A DNA stretch of 64,000 nucleotides from Terriglobales bacterium (lineage in GTDB: Bacteria; Acidobacteriota; Terriglobia; Terriglobales; Acidobacteriaceae): assembly GCA_035651995.1 (NCBI GenBank), contig DASRER010000002.1:186001-250000 (forward strand), given 5' to 3'. A model generated the notes under the pieces. It ran no database searches. It worked only from the letters and a program-made list of their open reading frames with translations, and had not been told where the DNA came from. This document shows positions 8,848-17,978 of the stretch, piece after piece (the first letter of the stretch is position 1; each line of letters starts with the position of its first letter). A program made the translations under genes and the position numbers.

Positions 8848-9423
8848 ATGTCTGCTATCACCTCAGCCCGCCCGTCGAACCTGCGCGAAAAATCGCAGCT
8901 CATGTCGAGCTCTGAAATTGAGCGCACGCTGGTGCGCCTCGCCCACGAAATCGTGGAAAAGAACGGCGGCACCGATCGGCTCGGGCTCATCGGTATCCGC
9001 CGCCGCGGCGTGCCGCTGGCGCAGCGACTGGCCAAACTGATCGAGATGATTGAGAAGAAGCCGGTCCCGACCGGCACCCTCGACATCACCCTCTACCGCG
9101 ACGACCTTTCGACCGTCGGCGCCAAGCCGGTCGTGCAGAAGGGCGAGGTCGGCTTTGAAGTCACCGACATGAACGTCATCCTGTGCGATGACGTGCTCTA
9201 CACCGGGCGCACCGTCCGCGCCGCGCTTGACGCGCTCTTCGACCACGGCCGCCCGCGCCGCGTGCAGCTCTGCGTGCTCATCGATCGCGGACATCGCGAG
9301 CTGCCCATCGAGGCGGCCTTCATCGGCCGCAAAGTGCAGACCTCGGACCGCGAGATCATCGAGGTCAAGTTTCACGAGGTGGATGGCGCCGAGAAAGTTC
9401 TTCTCGTCGAGCGCACCGACTGA
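8848..9423 (+). CDS. pyrR: PyrR, pyrimidine operon regulator / uracil phosphoribosyltransferase
   Basis: PyrR-family protein of 191 residues with the PRPP-binding block VILCDDVLYTGRTVRAAL at residues 110-127, and DITLYRDDLSTVG in the uracil/flexible-hood region. In Gram-positive bacteria it binds pyr mRNA and also makes UMP. Being first in a pyrR-pyrB-pyrC set, it probably controls that operon. I could not recognise a conserved PyrR-binding loop in the 78 bases upstream, though a GC-rich hairpin is possible there. A later Met near residue 19 is an alternative start. Confidence 0.93.
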   Translation: MSAITSARPSNLREKSQLMSSSEIERTLVRLAHEIVEKNGGTDRLGLIGIRRRGVPLAQRLAKLIEMIEKKPVPTGTLDITLYRDDLSTVGAKPVVQKGEVGFEVTDMNVILCDDVLYTGRTVRAALDALFDHGRPRRVQLCVLIDRGHRELPIEAAFIGRKVQTSDREIIEVKFHEVDGAEKVLLVERTD

Positions 9424-9431
9424 TCTCGCCA

Positions 9432-10337
9432 ATGAAAGCAAGCCCGTCGCTGCTGGGAATCGAGCCGCTCGACGCGCGCCAGATCACTTCCCTGCTGCGC
9501 TCCGCGCGCCGCATGGCCCGCGGCCGCCCGCGCCCGGTCCTTCGCGGCCGCCACATCGTCCTGCTCTTCTACGAGGCCTCCACGCGGACACGCGTGTCCT
9601 TCGAGCTCGCCGCGCAGTCGCTCGGCGCAACCACGTACCTGGTGCACGCCACCGCCTCCAGTATCGAGAAGGGCGAGACCCTGCTCGACACTGGCCGCAC
9701 GTTGCGCGCTATCGGCGCCGACGCCATCGTCATCCGCCATCCCTCGTCCGGTGCGCCGCACCTGCTCGCGAAACATCTCGACATTCCCATCATCAACGCG
9801 GGCGACGGCATGCACGAACACCCGTCGCAGGCGCTGCTCGACGCCTATACCATTCTCGAGCGCAAGAAGCGCATCGAAGGTTTGCGCGTCGCCGTGGTCG
9901 GCGACATCTTCCACAGCCGCGTCGCCCGCTCCGACATTCACCTGCTCTCGCGCTTCGGCGCCCGCCTCACGCTCTGCGGCCCGCCCGACCTGGTGCCTGA
10001 TGTTGCCGTCACGCTTGCGCCCGGCCTGCGCGTCACCCGCTCCATCACCGAGGCGCTCACCGGCGCCGACATCGTTATGCTGCTGCGCGTGCAGAAAGAG
10101 CGTTTTGCCGGGACGGAACTGCGTCCCGAGAGCTACGCGGCCGAATATCAGCTCACGCCCGAGCGCCTGCGCCTCGCCAAGCGCGATGCCATCGTGATGC
10201 ACCCCGGCCCCATGATTCGCGGCATGGAAGTGGACGACGCCGTAGCTGACAGCACGCAGGCCGTCATCCTCGACCAGGTGCGCAACGGCGTCGCCGTCCG
10301 CCGGGCAATCCTCGCGCACGTTCTGGGGGCCGCATGA
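9432..10337 (+). CDS. pyrB: PyrB, aspartate carbamoyltransferase catalytic subunit
   Basis: Second step of UMP synthesis: carbamoyl phosphate plus aspartate gives carbamoyl aspartate. The 301-residue length is standard. The carbamoyl-phosphate loop STRTR is at residues 50-54, HPSQALLD at 130-137 (most homologues have HPTQALLD) and MHPGPMIRGMEVDD near the C-terminus. No PyrI regulatory subunit is nearby. The gene starts 8 bases after pyrR and ends in an ATGA overlap with pyrC, consistent with a single transcript. Confidence 0.95.
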   Translation: MKASPSLLGIEPLDARQITSLLRSARRMARGRPRPVLRGRHIVLLFYEASTRTRVSFELAAQSLGATTYLVHATASSIEKGETLLDTGRTLRAIGADAIVIRHPSSGAPHLLAKHLDIPIINAGDGMHEHPSQALLDAYTILERKKRIEGLRVAVVGDIFHSRVARSDIHLLSRFGARLTLCGPPDLVPDVAVTLAPGLRVTRSITEALTGADIVMLLRVQKERFAGTELRPESYAAEYQLTPERLRLAKRDAIVMHPGPMIRGMEVDDAVADSTQAVILDQVRNGVAVRRAILAHVLGAA

Positions 10338-11668
10338 GTGCGCAGAAGAACAACTCACCGCGGATGAACGCGGATGACCGCGGATCAAGTCATTCCGTTC
10401 TGATTCGTGGTGGGCGCCTGATTGATCCTGCTGCAGGCGTTGACGGCGAGCGCGACGTACTGCTGCGGGATGGCCGCGTTGCCGAGGTCGCCGCGCCCGG
10501 CACGCTCAAAGACCCCGACGAAGTCTTCGACGCGCGCGGCCTAATCGTTGCGCCCGGTTTCGTTGACCTGCACGTCCACCTGCGCGAGCCAGGTCAGTTC
10601 CACAAGGAAACGATCGCGACGGGCACAGCGGCGGCGGCCGCGGGCGGATTCACCTCCGTCTGCGCCATGCCGAACACGAACCCGGTGAACGATTTGCCTG
10701 CGATCACGCGCTGGATGCGGCAGCCCGAGCGCGGCGCCATCGTCAACGTCTTTCCCATCGCTGCCGCGACGTTCGGCAGCGCCGGCGAACGCCTCACCGA
10801 CTTCGCGGCTCTTCGCCAGGAAGGCGCAGTGGCGTTCACCGACGATGGCAAACCGGTGCTCGATCCGCAGCTCATGCGCGAGGCGTTGCGCCAGGCCGCG
10901 GCGCTGGGCGTGCCCATCGTGCAGCACGCCGAAGACACGCGCATGACCGCCGGCTGCCACATGCACGCCGGCCCGACATCGTTCCGCCTCGGCCTGCGCG
11001 GCATGCGTTTTGAAGCCGAGTCGGGAATCGTGGAGCGCGACATTGATCTGGCGCGCGAAACCAAGGCGCACCTGCATGTGGCGCATCTCTCGACCGCCGC
11101 CGCGCTCGATGCCGTCCGCCGCGCGCGCAGCCTTGGGGTGCGTGTCACTTGCGAAGTCGCGCCGCACCACTTCACCCTCACCGACACCGACGTCGGCGAG
11201 TACGACACCAATCGCAAGATGAACCCGCCGCTGCGCTCCTCCGCCGATCGCGACGCGCTCCTGGCGGGCTTGGCTGACGGCACGGTGGACGCCATCGCCA
11301 CCGACCACGCACCGCACGCCGCCTTCGAGAAAAACGCCGAGTTCGATCGCGCGCCCTTCGGCATCATCGGCCTGGAAACCGCACTGCCGCTCGCGATCGG
11401 CGAATTGCACCTCAAACGCCGCCTGCCGCTCACGCGCATTGTCGAGCTGCTGTCGTCGAATCCGGCCCGCATCGTCGAGCTGACAGGCCGCGGCACGCTC
11501 GCGCCCGGCTCAATTGCCGATGTGACGATCTTCGATCCGAAGAAGAAGTGGGCCTACGACGTAGCGCGCTCGCGCTCCAAGTCGCGCAACTCGCCGTTTG
11601 ATGGATGGAAGATGACCGGCCAGGTGGTCATGACCGTAGTAAGTGGAAAAGTAGTTTTTCGCGGCTAG
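10334..11668 (+). CDS. pyrC: PyrC, dihydroorotase (class I)
   Basis: Cyclises carbamoyl aspartate to dihydroorotate. This is the long class I form (444 residues) with the zinc site DLHVHLREPG at 78-87, MPNTNPVND, VAPHHFTLTD and ATDHAPH. The ATG at 10334 overlaps the pyrB stop (ATGA). The first 20 residues (KNNSPRMNADDRGSSHS) are atypical: the DNA there carries the dispersed word GCGGATGAACGCGGATGACC, and homology-like sequence begins only at VLIRGGRLIDP. The extension may be harmless, or the true start may lie downstream. Convergent 4-base overlap with the next gene. Confidence 0.94.
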   Translation: MSAQKNNSPRMNADDRGSSHSVLIRGGRLIDPAAGVDGERDVLLRDGRVAEVAAPGTLKDPDEVFDARGLIVAPGFVDLHVHLREPGQFHKETIATGTAAAAAGGFTSVCAMPNTNPVNDLPAITRWMRQPERGAIVNVFPIAAATFGSAGERLTDFAALRQEGAVAFTDDGKPVLDPQLMREALRQAAALGVPIVQHAEDTRMTAGCHMHAGPTSFRLGLRGMRFEAESGIVERDIDLARETKAHLHVAHLSTAAALDAVRRARSLGVRVTCEVAPHHFTLTDTDVGEYDTNRKMNPPLRSSADRDALLAGLADGTVDAIATDHAPHAAFEKNAEFDRAPFGIIGLETALPLAIGELHLKRRLPLTRIVELLSSNPARIVELTGRGTLAPGSIADVTIFDPKKKWAYDVARSRSKSRNSPFDGWKMTGQVVMTVVSGKVVFRG

Positions 11669-12180
11669 TTGCAGACAGGTCCTAGCTGCGCGGCGTCGAG
11701 GGGCAGGTGATACGTTTCTGTTCGAAACGACGCGTCGAGGGATGGATCGCCTCCATTCCATATCCCGGGAATAACCAGGTCGATCCGTTCCGGCTTTGTA
11801 CTGATGTGAGCGCTTGCTTTCGTGTTCTGCTTCAGCCGGAGTCTTGGTCTACCAGACTCGTACGCAATCACAAATACGCGATCGGTCGTGCCTCCACCGG
11901 TCTCGACAATCGCAATTTTGTCTCGCACGAGCGACTGCACAACGAAATCTTGTCCCGTATCAATCACTAGCGCGCGAGCGCTGGGCGCTGACGAAAGAGC
12001 CACTAGCTGTAATCCGCCGCTGCCGATGCATCGCCTCACTTCAATGCGGGCTCTTCGACCGTTAGGGCCACATCCGTTCACGCCGCCGCTGAGAACGGCA
12101 ACGCTCTTCTCACAGGGGGTTAATGCCTGTGCGAATGAGCCGAGTGTCGTGATTAACGTGATCAGAATCGCAGCTCTCAC
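11665..12180 (-). CDS. Secreted protein of unknown function
   Basis: A 171-residue protein with an N-terminal signal peptide (RAAILITLITTLGSFAQA) and three Cys in the mature part near the start plus one at the very end, so disulphides are possible. No domain is recognised. The start (12180) overlaps the end of kbl by four bases, so it could be the last gene of the tdh-kbl unit. Its base composition and codon use are slightly less GC-biased than its neighbours, which may mean recent acquisition. Confidence 0.55.
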   Translation of the reverse strand: MRAAILITLITTLGSFAQALTPCEKSVAVLSGGVNGCGPNGRRARIEVRRCIGSGGLQLVALSSAPSARALVIDTGQDFVVQSLVRDKIAIVETGGGTTDRVFVIAYESGRPRLRLKQNTKASAHISTKPERIDLVIPGIWNGGDPSLDASFRTETYHLPLDAAQLGPVCN

Positions 12181-13394
12181 TGCACAATCCCCAGCCGCCG
12201 TGCCACTCGCCGCATGATCTCCAGCGCCTGCGCCAGCTCTTCGCGGGTGTGCGTTGCGGTGACGATCGTGCGGATGCGCGCTTTGCCTTCAGGAACCGTG
12301 GGGAACGCAATCCCCGTCGCCATAACGCCTTCTTTGAACAGCTCGCGGCTGAACTTCATCGCCAAGCGCCCTTCGCCGACGATGACCGGCGTGATCGGCG
12401 TCTCGCTCGCCGGCGTATTCACGCCGCCGATGTTGAATCCTGCGTTGCCCAGTTCCTTCTTGAAGTAGCGCGTGTTCTCCCAGAGTTGTTCAATCCGCTC
12501 CGGTTCGTTTTCCAAAACATCGAAAGCTGCAATGCACGTCGCCGCCACGCTCGGCGGATGCGACGTGGAAAACAGGAACGGCCGCGCCCGGTGATACAGG
12601 AAGTCAATCAGATCACGCGAGCCGCAAACGTATCCGCCCAGCGACCCAATCGCCTTCGACAGCGTGCCCACCTGCACGTCCACGCGTCCATGCACGTGGA
12701 AGTGGTCAATCGTGCCGCGACCGTTGCGGCCGAGCACGCCTGACGCGTGCGCGTCATCTACCATCATGATCGCGCCGTATTTCTCGGCCAGATCGCAGAG
12801 CGCGGGCAGCGGGCCGATGTCGCCGTCCATGGAGAAGACGCCGTCGGTGATCAGCAGCTTCCGCCCCGGCTGGTCTTTCACCGACGCAAGCTGCTCCTCG
12901 GCGTGCGCCACATCTTTGTGACGAAACACCAGGATCTTCGCCCGCGAGAGCCGCGCGCCGTCAATGATCGACGCGTGGTTCAGCTCGTCGGAGATGATGA
13001 AGTCTTCCTTGCCCAGGATCGCCGACACCGTCCCCGCATTCGCCGTGAAGCCCGACTGAAAGACCACGCACGCCTCCACGTTCTTGAAGCGCGCAATCTT
13101 CTCCTCCAGTTCCATGTGGATCTTCATCGTGCCGGCAATCGTCCGTACCGCGCCCGACCCGACGCCGTACTTGCGCGTCGCCTCCAGCGCAGCCTCGCGC
13201 AGCTTGGGATGCGTCGTAAGCCCGAGGTAATTGTTCGACGCAAGATTGATGACCTCTTTCCCGTCGAAGCGTGTGACCGGCTTCTGCTCGTCATCGAGCA
13301 CGCGGAGATTGAAGTGTGTTCCCTTCTTCTTCAGATCATCAATCTGGTCGGTGAGATAACCGAGTGGATTGGCGCGAGTGGTTGCGGTGGGCAT
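12177..13394 (-). CDS. kbl: Kbl, 2-amino-3-ketobutyrate CoA ligase (glycine C-acetyltransferase)
   Basis: PLP enzyme of the alpha-oxoamine synthase family that splits 2-amino-3-oxobutyrate with CoA into glycine and acetyl-CoA, the second step of threonine breakdown. Using the ATG at 13394 it has 405 residues. LASNNYLGL, DDAHASGVLG (about 213-222) and the PLP lysine in GTLSKAIGSLGG (about Lys247) are all present. The related biotin enzyme BioF is unlikely, because tdh lies 30 bases upstream in the same direction. In-frame upstream codons to 13418 are probably untranslated. Confidence 0.94.
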   Translation of the reverse strand: MPTATTRANPLGYLTDQIDDLKKKGTHFNLRVLDDEQKPVTRFDGKEVINLASNNYLGLTTHPKLREAALEATRKYGVGSGAVRTIAGTMKIHMELEEKIARFKNVEACVVFQSGFTANAGTVSAILGKEDFIISDELNHASIIDGARLSRAKILVFRHKDVAHAEEQLASVKDQPGRKLLITDGVFSMDGDIGPLPALCDLAEKYGAIMMVDDAHASGVLGRNGRGTIDHFHVHGRVDVQVGTLSKAIGSLGGYVCGSRDLIDFLYHRARPFLFSTSHPPSVAATCIAAFDVLENEPERIEQLWENTRYFKKELGNAGFNIGGVNTPASETPITPVIVGEGRLAMKFSRELFKEGVMATGIAFPTVPEGKARIRTIVTATHTREELAQALEIMRRVARRLGIVQ

Positions 13395-13424
13395 GATCGG
13401 ACAAGTGTAAAGCAGCAAAAAAGT

Positions 13425-14477
13425 CTACTTCACGCCATTGGGATACACCAGAATCTTGCTCGCCTCGCCGGTTTGCAGCCGTTGCATTGCCGCGCCGAAA
13501 TCCTTCATCGCCACGCGATCGGTGATCACCGGATGCATGTCGAGTTTGCCGGCCTTGAGCAGCGCCGTCATCTGGTACCAGGTCTGGTACATGCGTCGGC
13601 CGTTGATGCCTTGGATCGTGATGCCCTTGAAGATGATGTCTTCGGAAAAATTCAGCGAGATGGGACGCGAGGTGAGCCCAAGCAGCGAGACGCGGCCGCC
13701 GCGGCGGACCACGTCGAAAGCTGTTCGGATCGCGTCCGGATGCCCGGCCATCTCCAGCACCACGTCGGCGCCGGCGCCCCCGGTTACGTCCAGCACGGCC
13801 GACTTCACGTCGTCCTTCGCGGGATCGAGCACGTAGTCGGCCTTCATCTGCTTGGCGATCTTGCGGCGGTGCTCGTTCACCTCGACGGCAATCACCGTGG
13901 TCGCGCCCACCGCGCGCGCCACTGCGATGGAAAACAACCCGATCGGTCCCGCGCCGGTGATGACCACGCTCCGCGCGGCGATCTCCCCTGCCAGCACCGC
14001 GTGCACCGCGTTCCCGAGCGGATCGAGGATCGAGGCGTACTCCGGCGGAATTGCTGGATCAAGCTTCCATATATTCGACTCGGGAATCGCTACGTACTCG
14101 GCGAACGCGCCATTGGCGTCCACGCCAATGATCTTCACGTTCTGGCAGATGTGCGCTTCGCCGATTCGGCATTGCACGCACTTGCCGCACGCCACGTGCA
14201 TCTCGGCGGAAACGAAGTCGCCCGCTTTGACCGTGGTGACTTCACGCCCCACGGCCGCTACCGTGCCGCAAAACTCATGACCCGGAATGAGCGGCGGATG
14301 GATGCGCCGCTGCGCCCAGGAATCCCAGTTATAGATGTGCAGATCGGTGCCGCAGATGGAGGCGACGTTGACCTTGACCAGCACTTCGCCCGGACCGATC
14401 TCCGGCACCGGGACCTGGCGAACTTCGGCGCCGGGCGCCGCTTCCGGCTTGACGACCGCGAGCATGGTTGCAGCCAT
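13425..14477 (-). CDS. tdh: Tdh, L-threonine 3-dehydrogenase
   Basis: Zinc-dependent medium-chain dehydrogenase oxidising threonine to 2-amino-3-ketobutyrate. Key residues seen: SICGTDLHIYNWD with the catalytic Cys (about 42), GHEFCGTVAAVG (His about 67), the structural zinc cysteines in CGKCVQCRIGEAHIC, and a Rossmann GAGPIGLFSIAVA. The ATG at 14477 gives 350 residues, close to the usual length; 14513 and 14468 are other in-frame starts. It forms the classic tdh-kbl operon. Confidence 0.94.
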   Translation of the reverse strand: MAATMLAVVKPEAAPGAEVRQVPVPEIGPGEVLVKVNVASICGTDLHIYNWDSWAQRRIHPPLIPGHEFCGTVAAVGREVTTVKAGDFVSAEMHVACGKCVQCRIGEAHICQNVKIIGVDANGAFAEYVAIPESNIWKLDPAIPPEYASILDPLGNAVHAVLAGEIAARSVVITGAGPIGLFSIAVARAVGATTVIAVEVNEHRRKIAKQMKADYVLDPAKDDVKSAVLDVTGGAGADVVLEMAGHPDAIRTAFDVVRRGGRVSLLGLTSRPISLNFSEDIIFKGITIQGINGRRMYQTWYQMTALLKAGKLDMHPVITDRVAMKDFGAAMQRLQTGEASKILVYPNGVK

Positions 14478-14532
14478 GATGAATGGATGCGCCGGTGGGC
14501 GCGGCGCAAACACGTGATTCTAGCACCCGGAG

Positions 14533-15080
14533 TTATTCCTGCCGTTTGCGGCGCTCGAGCTCGGCTGCGCGACCCGCCTGCTCTGACATGCCGCGCGGAA
14601 TGCTCAGCGACTTCCACTCCGCGCCGCGTGCGTGCTTGGCGAGCAGCACGATTTGTCCGACGTGGTACGCGTAGTGCGCCACCTGGCGGTTGATGGCCTG
14701 CAACACCGTGTGCTCCTGTCCGCGGATTGTGACCACGCGGCCCAGGTCATCCGGCTTCAGCGACTCAATCGCGCTGAACACCACCGTCCAGCTCTCCTCC
14801 CACACGCGCATCAGCTCGGCACGCGTCGCTCCCGTGTCCATTTCGAACTCGGTATCGCGCTTTCGCCACGGCTTTCGCCGTCGCTCGTTAAAAAGTCGGT
14901 AAAGCGCGAGCGCATATTGCCGGTGATGTGCTTCATCACGACCGCGATGCTGTTCGCCTCGGGATCGAGTTGCGAGAACAGCTCCGCGTCGCTCACCTGC
15001 GCAATCGCGCCCTCGGCCAGCCGCTTGTGTCCGCGCAGGCTGCGCCGCGCTTCGTCCAGATAAGCGGCGCCGACGTCCAT
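14533..15080 (-). pseudogene. DinB-superfamily (DUF1572-like) gene split by a one-base frameshift
   Basis: The ATG at 15080 with AGGAG upstream opens a protein (MDVGAAYLDEARRSL...) that keeps family sequence up to FTDFLTSDGE near 14872 and then goes out of frame. The other half continues in the -1 frame (PWRKRDTEFEMDTGATRAEL...) to 14533. Adding one A in the GAAAGCC run near 14872-14876 restores a single 182-residue DUF1572/DinB four-helix protein with the conserved block VAHYAYHVGQIV. This is either a true inactivating deletion or a sequencing error in a short A-run. Family function is unknown (putative metal-dependent hydrolase or thiol transferase fold). Confidence 0.8.
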
Positions 15081-15156
15081 CGTGTCTCCTCGTGTCGATT
15101 GCGGCGGCCTAATCCACCGACCGTTGAACTGCAAAACCGGCCGCCGGCGTTTTTTT

Positions 15157-15191
15157 AATTCGGCAATTCCGCACTTCGGCAATTCGGCAAT
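15157..15191. repeat. Short tandem AATTCGGCAATTC-type intergenic repeat
   Basis: The words AATTCGGCAATTC, CTTCGGC and AATTCGGCAAT follow each other in the gap between hyuB and the DinB-like gene. TTCGGCAA occurs three times with small changes. This looks like a low-complexity dispersed intergenic repeat, not a binding site. Upstream is a run of seven T. Confidence 0.5.
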
Positions 15192-15210
15192 CGTGTTCAG
15201 GCGCCCTTCT

Positions 15211-16827
15211 TCAACGCCTAGCGGGCCTGCGTCGGCTTGTCGCGCTTCCCCATCCGCCGCCGCCTGGCGATTCGATGCGGACCCTCTCACCGGGTCGCAA
15301 ATGTACGCTCGCTTTTCCCGCCAGCAGTTCACGCGAGCCCCCGTTGCGAATGATTTCCGTTCTTCCCGCGGCTCCGTCTTCGCCGCCCGCCAGACCCCAC
15401 GGACCGCGCTCCCGCCGCTCGGAGAGCAGAGTGACCTCGGCGTTGGTCAGTACTTCCACCTCGCGCACAATGCCGTCGCCGCCGCGATACCGCCCGGCGC
15501 CTCCCGAACCGCGTCGTAGTGCATAGCGCGTAATGCGAAACGGATACGCGTACTCCAGCGCCTCCGCCGGCGTGTTCAGCGAGTTGGTCATGTGCACGTG
15601 GATGCCGGAGACGCCGTGCTTTGTCGGCCGCGCACCCATGCCGCCGGCAATCGTCTCGTAATAAGCGAACGGCTCGGCGGTGCGCGGATCGGTGCCGCCA
15701 ATCGTCAGGTTGTTCATCGTCCCCGATGCCGCTGCTGGAATTCGCTGCGGCAACGCCTGCGCCAGAGCCCGCAGCAGCACGTCCACAATGCGCTGCGACG
15801 TCTCCACGTTCCCCCCCGCCACCGCGGCTGGCGGACGCGAATTCACGATCGTGCCCGCCGGCGCCATCACTTCAATCGGCCGCATCAGACCCGCCGTTGC
15901 GGGCACGTCATCGGTCAGCAGGCAGCGAAACACGTAGAAGCACGCCGACCACGTGATCGCTTCCACTGCATTTACGCTGCCTGCGACCTGGGTATCGCTT
16001 CCAGAAAAGTCCACCGTCGCCATCGGGCGGCCCCGCGCGGCCTTCGCGAACGTAATGCTTACAGCTATTCGCACCGGCCCAGCCCCCTGGCCGTCATCGT
16101 CGAGGAAGTCTTCCGCCGAAAATGTTCCATGTGGAACACTTTGCAGGAACGCGCGCATCATCTCTTCCGAGTACGCCAGCAGATCGGCGGCGGCGCGATG
16201 CACGCGCGCCAGCGAGTAGCGCGCGCAAAGGTCCCGTAGCCGCTCGGCGCCGGTGTGGCAGGCCGCCAGTTGCGCCGCCAGGTCGCCTTCGCGCTCGCCC
16301 GGCGTGCGCACATTGTTCAGGATGAGCGCGAGAACATCCCGCTGCATCTCGCCGCGCCGCATCAGCTTCACCGGCGGAATCCGCACGCCTTCCTGGTAAA
16401 TCTCGCGGCAGGTTCCCATCGAGCCCGCGTACGTGCCGCCCACGTCCGCGTGGTGCGCGCGCGACGCGACAAAAAACGCCGCCCGCGCTCCGCGCCGCTT
16501 CTCGACAAACACCGGCGCCACCAGCGTGATGTCGGGCAGGTGCGTGCCGCCGCGAAATGGATCGTTGAGGATAGCGACATCGCCCGGCTGCAAAGTCAGC
16601 TCGTCAATCGCCGCCCGCACCGACATCGGCATCGAGCCCAGGTGCACGGGCATGTGGTCGCCCATCGCGATCACGTTGGCGCCCGCGTCGAACACGGCGC
16701 AGGAGTAGTCGCGGCGTTCCTTAATATTGGGCGAGAAGGCGGTGCGGCGGAGCGCGGCGCCCATCTCCTCCGCGATGGAGTGGAACAGGTTCTTGAAGAC
16801 TTCCAGCTCGATCGGATCGCGTGCCAT
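15211..16827 (-). CDS. hyuB: HyuB-like hydantoinase B / oxoprolinase subunit
   Basis: A 538-residue protein of the hydantoinase B / 5-oxoprolinase family: N-terminal DPIELEVFKNLFHSIAEEMG, GDVAILNDPFRGGTHLPD near residue 86, SRAHHADVGG and the C-terminal SPGGGGWG. These are ATP-dependent amide hydrolases that usually work with a HyuA partner. No hyuA is beside it here, which is odd: the gene stands alone between the DinB-like remnant and the divergent MerR gene. The natural substrate cannot be told from sequence. Confidence 0.88.
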   Translation of the reverse strand: MARDPIELEVFKNLFHSIAEEMGAALRRTAFSPNIKERRDYSCAVFDAGANVIAMGDHMPVHLGSMPMSVRAAIDELTLQPGDVAILNDPFRGGTHLPDITLVAPVFVEKRRGARAAFFVASRAHHADVGGTYAGSMGTCREIYQEGVRIPPVKLMRRGEMQRDVLALILNNVRTPGEREGDLAAQLAACHTGAERLRDLCARYSLARVHRAAADLLAYSEEMMRAFLQSVPHGTFSAEDFLDDDGQGAGPVRIAVSITFAKAARGRPMATVDFSGSDTQVAGSVNAVEAITWSACFYVFRCLLTDDVPATAGLMRPIEVMAPAGTIVNSRPPAAVAGGNVETSQRIVDVLLRALAQALPQRIPAAASGTMNNLTIGGTDPRTAEPFAYYETIAGGMGARPTKHGVSGIHVHMTNSLNTPAEALEYAYPFRITRYALRRGSGGAGRYRGGDGIVREVEVLTNAEVTLLSERRERGPWGLAGGEDGAAGRTEIIRNGGSRELLAGKASVHLRPGERVRIESPGGGGWGSATSRRRPARR

Positions 16828-16967
16828 ACGGGAATCGCCTGCAAGTCTACGCGCTTGCCGAGGCGATGCGCGAGCGGCACCTTCTTGGACGGGCCCTGGC
16901 CCTCACGCAAACTGCTTATTGACGCTGACGATGAGCCGCCGTAGTATCGCGCCACCAACTTGGCCGC

Positions 16968-17390
16968 ATGAGTACCCACGCGAAACCGAAGCCGCAGCGT
17001 AAAGCGAAGAGATCGAAAGAGCGCAGCCAGGATGACATACTGATTCCGGATAAGCTCTACTTTCGCATCGGCGAAGTGGCCGGGCTTTGCCGTCTGCCGG
17101 CCTACGTCCTGCGCTTCTGGGAGACCGAGTTCCCGCAGCTGAAGCCGGTCAAGAGCAGCACCGGTCAGCGCATGTATCGGCGGCGCGACGTGGAAAGCGT
17201 TGTCCGCATCAAGCAGCTCCTCTACGACCAGGGTTTCACCATCGCCGGTGCGCGCCAGCGCCTGCGCGACGAAGCCAAGCCGGCGCGCGACCAGTCGCCG
17301 CTGCCCTTCCCGCAGAAGTCAACCGTCGAACTGAAAAAGGTGCGCCAGGGGCTGCAGGAGATACTCGGTATCCTCTCTGCACGGCGCTGA
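16968..17390 (+). CDS. MerR-family transcriptional regulator
   Basis: A 140-residue protein. Residues 31-50 ([20 protein letters not shown]) are the MerR helix-turn-helix, followed by the wing [13 protein letters not shown] and [19 protein letters not shown]. There is no Cys-rich or drug-binding C-terminal domain: after about residue 105 only a short helix remains ([17 protein letters not shown]). It is a short MerR of the kind often found near tRNA genes in acidobacteria (from memory). The effector and target are unknown. A basic N-terminal extension of about 20 residues precedes the domain. Confidence 0.85.
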   Translation: MSTHAKPKPQRKAKRSKERSQDDILIPDKLYFRIGEVAGLCRLPAYVLRFWETEFPQLKPVKSSTGQRMYRRRDVESVVRIKQLLYDQGFTIAGARQRLRDEAKPARDQSPLPFPQKSTVELKKVRQGLQEILGILSARR

Positions 17391-17481
17391 CGCCGTTCAA
17401 ACCAGGTTTCGTCGAGGCCCGGCGGGCCTCGCGCACGCGCCCTTTGCCGGTGCTAAACTGCGCCAATGCCGGGAAAGAAGC

Positions 17482-17661
17482 GCAACAGGTCCAGCCGCTA
17501 TCAAGGATTCAGCGAAGAAATCTGCCAGACTCATCACGGGAGCGAAGGAAATCTACTATCCCGGCAGGCCGCACGGTCTGACGGCCACGCAACAGGACGA
17601 AGTCAACGCCGACCCGCTGGAATTCGTGAGCTCGGTTCAAAAAGGTCGCAGCGCAGCCTGA
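17482..17661 (+). pseudogene. C-terminal remnant of an alpha/beta-hydrolase
   Basis: In the frame ending with the TGA at 17659-17661 the sequence reads ARLITGAKEIYYPGRPHGLT, then ATQQDEVNADPLEFV. This matches the C-terminal end of haloperoxidase-like alpha/beta-hydrolases, where the catalytic His sits in PHGLT. No start codon or the rest of the domain (Ser elbow, acid residue) is present upstream, so it is a decayed fragment. A longer frame from the ATG at 17466 is open through the region in another frame but is not protein-like. Confidence 0.5.
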
Positions 17662-17683
17662 ATCAACAATCAACTGAGAAAAC

Positions 17684-17760
17684 TGGTCGGGACGGGCAGA
17701 TTTGAACTGCCGACCCCTCGCACCCCAAGCGAGTGCTCTACCAGGCTGAGCCACGTCCCG
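17684..17760 (-). tRNA. tRNA-Pro (TGG)
   Basis: A 77-base cloverleaf on the minus strand. The acceptor CGGGACG (5' end at 17760) pairs with CGTCCCG, then A and an encoded CCA at 17686-17684. The D arm contains GGCTCAGCCTGGTAGAGC, the anticodon arm TCGCTTGGGGTGCGA gives anticodon TGG, and the T arm is GGCAGTTCAAATCTGCC. It is complete and standard. A hydrolase remnant lies next to its 3' end, as often seen where elements once inserted at tRNA genes. Confidence 0.95.
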
Positions 17761-17978
17761 ACTGGATGATCGCCGCGAGGACCGCGGCGGGGGTTGACCC
17801 ACCAATTCTACAACATCGCGTCCATGGCCCACGGGCGCCACCTTCCAAAATCGGGATTCCTCGCTCCACCGAAAAAAATCCGGGCTGACACGCAACCTTG
17901 CCGCCACGTACGTGTTGCAGAGCATCAGAGTCAGCAAGTCGGCCTGGTCCGCGCGGGTTCCGCTGTCCCGGAGAATGC

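Noticed and set aside
12747-14693. 648-codon open frame on the plus strand
   Set aside because: It is antisense to kbl and tdh, has no ribosome-binding site and gives a His/Arg-rich sequence typical of shadows in high-GC genes.
17466-17705. 79-codon protein ending inside tRNA-Pro
   Set aside because: Not protein-like, and its end overlaps the tRNA; another frame in the same DNA shows the hydrolase remnant instead.
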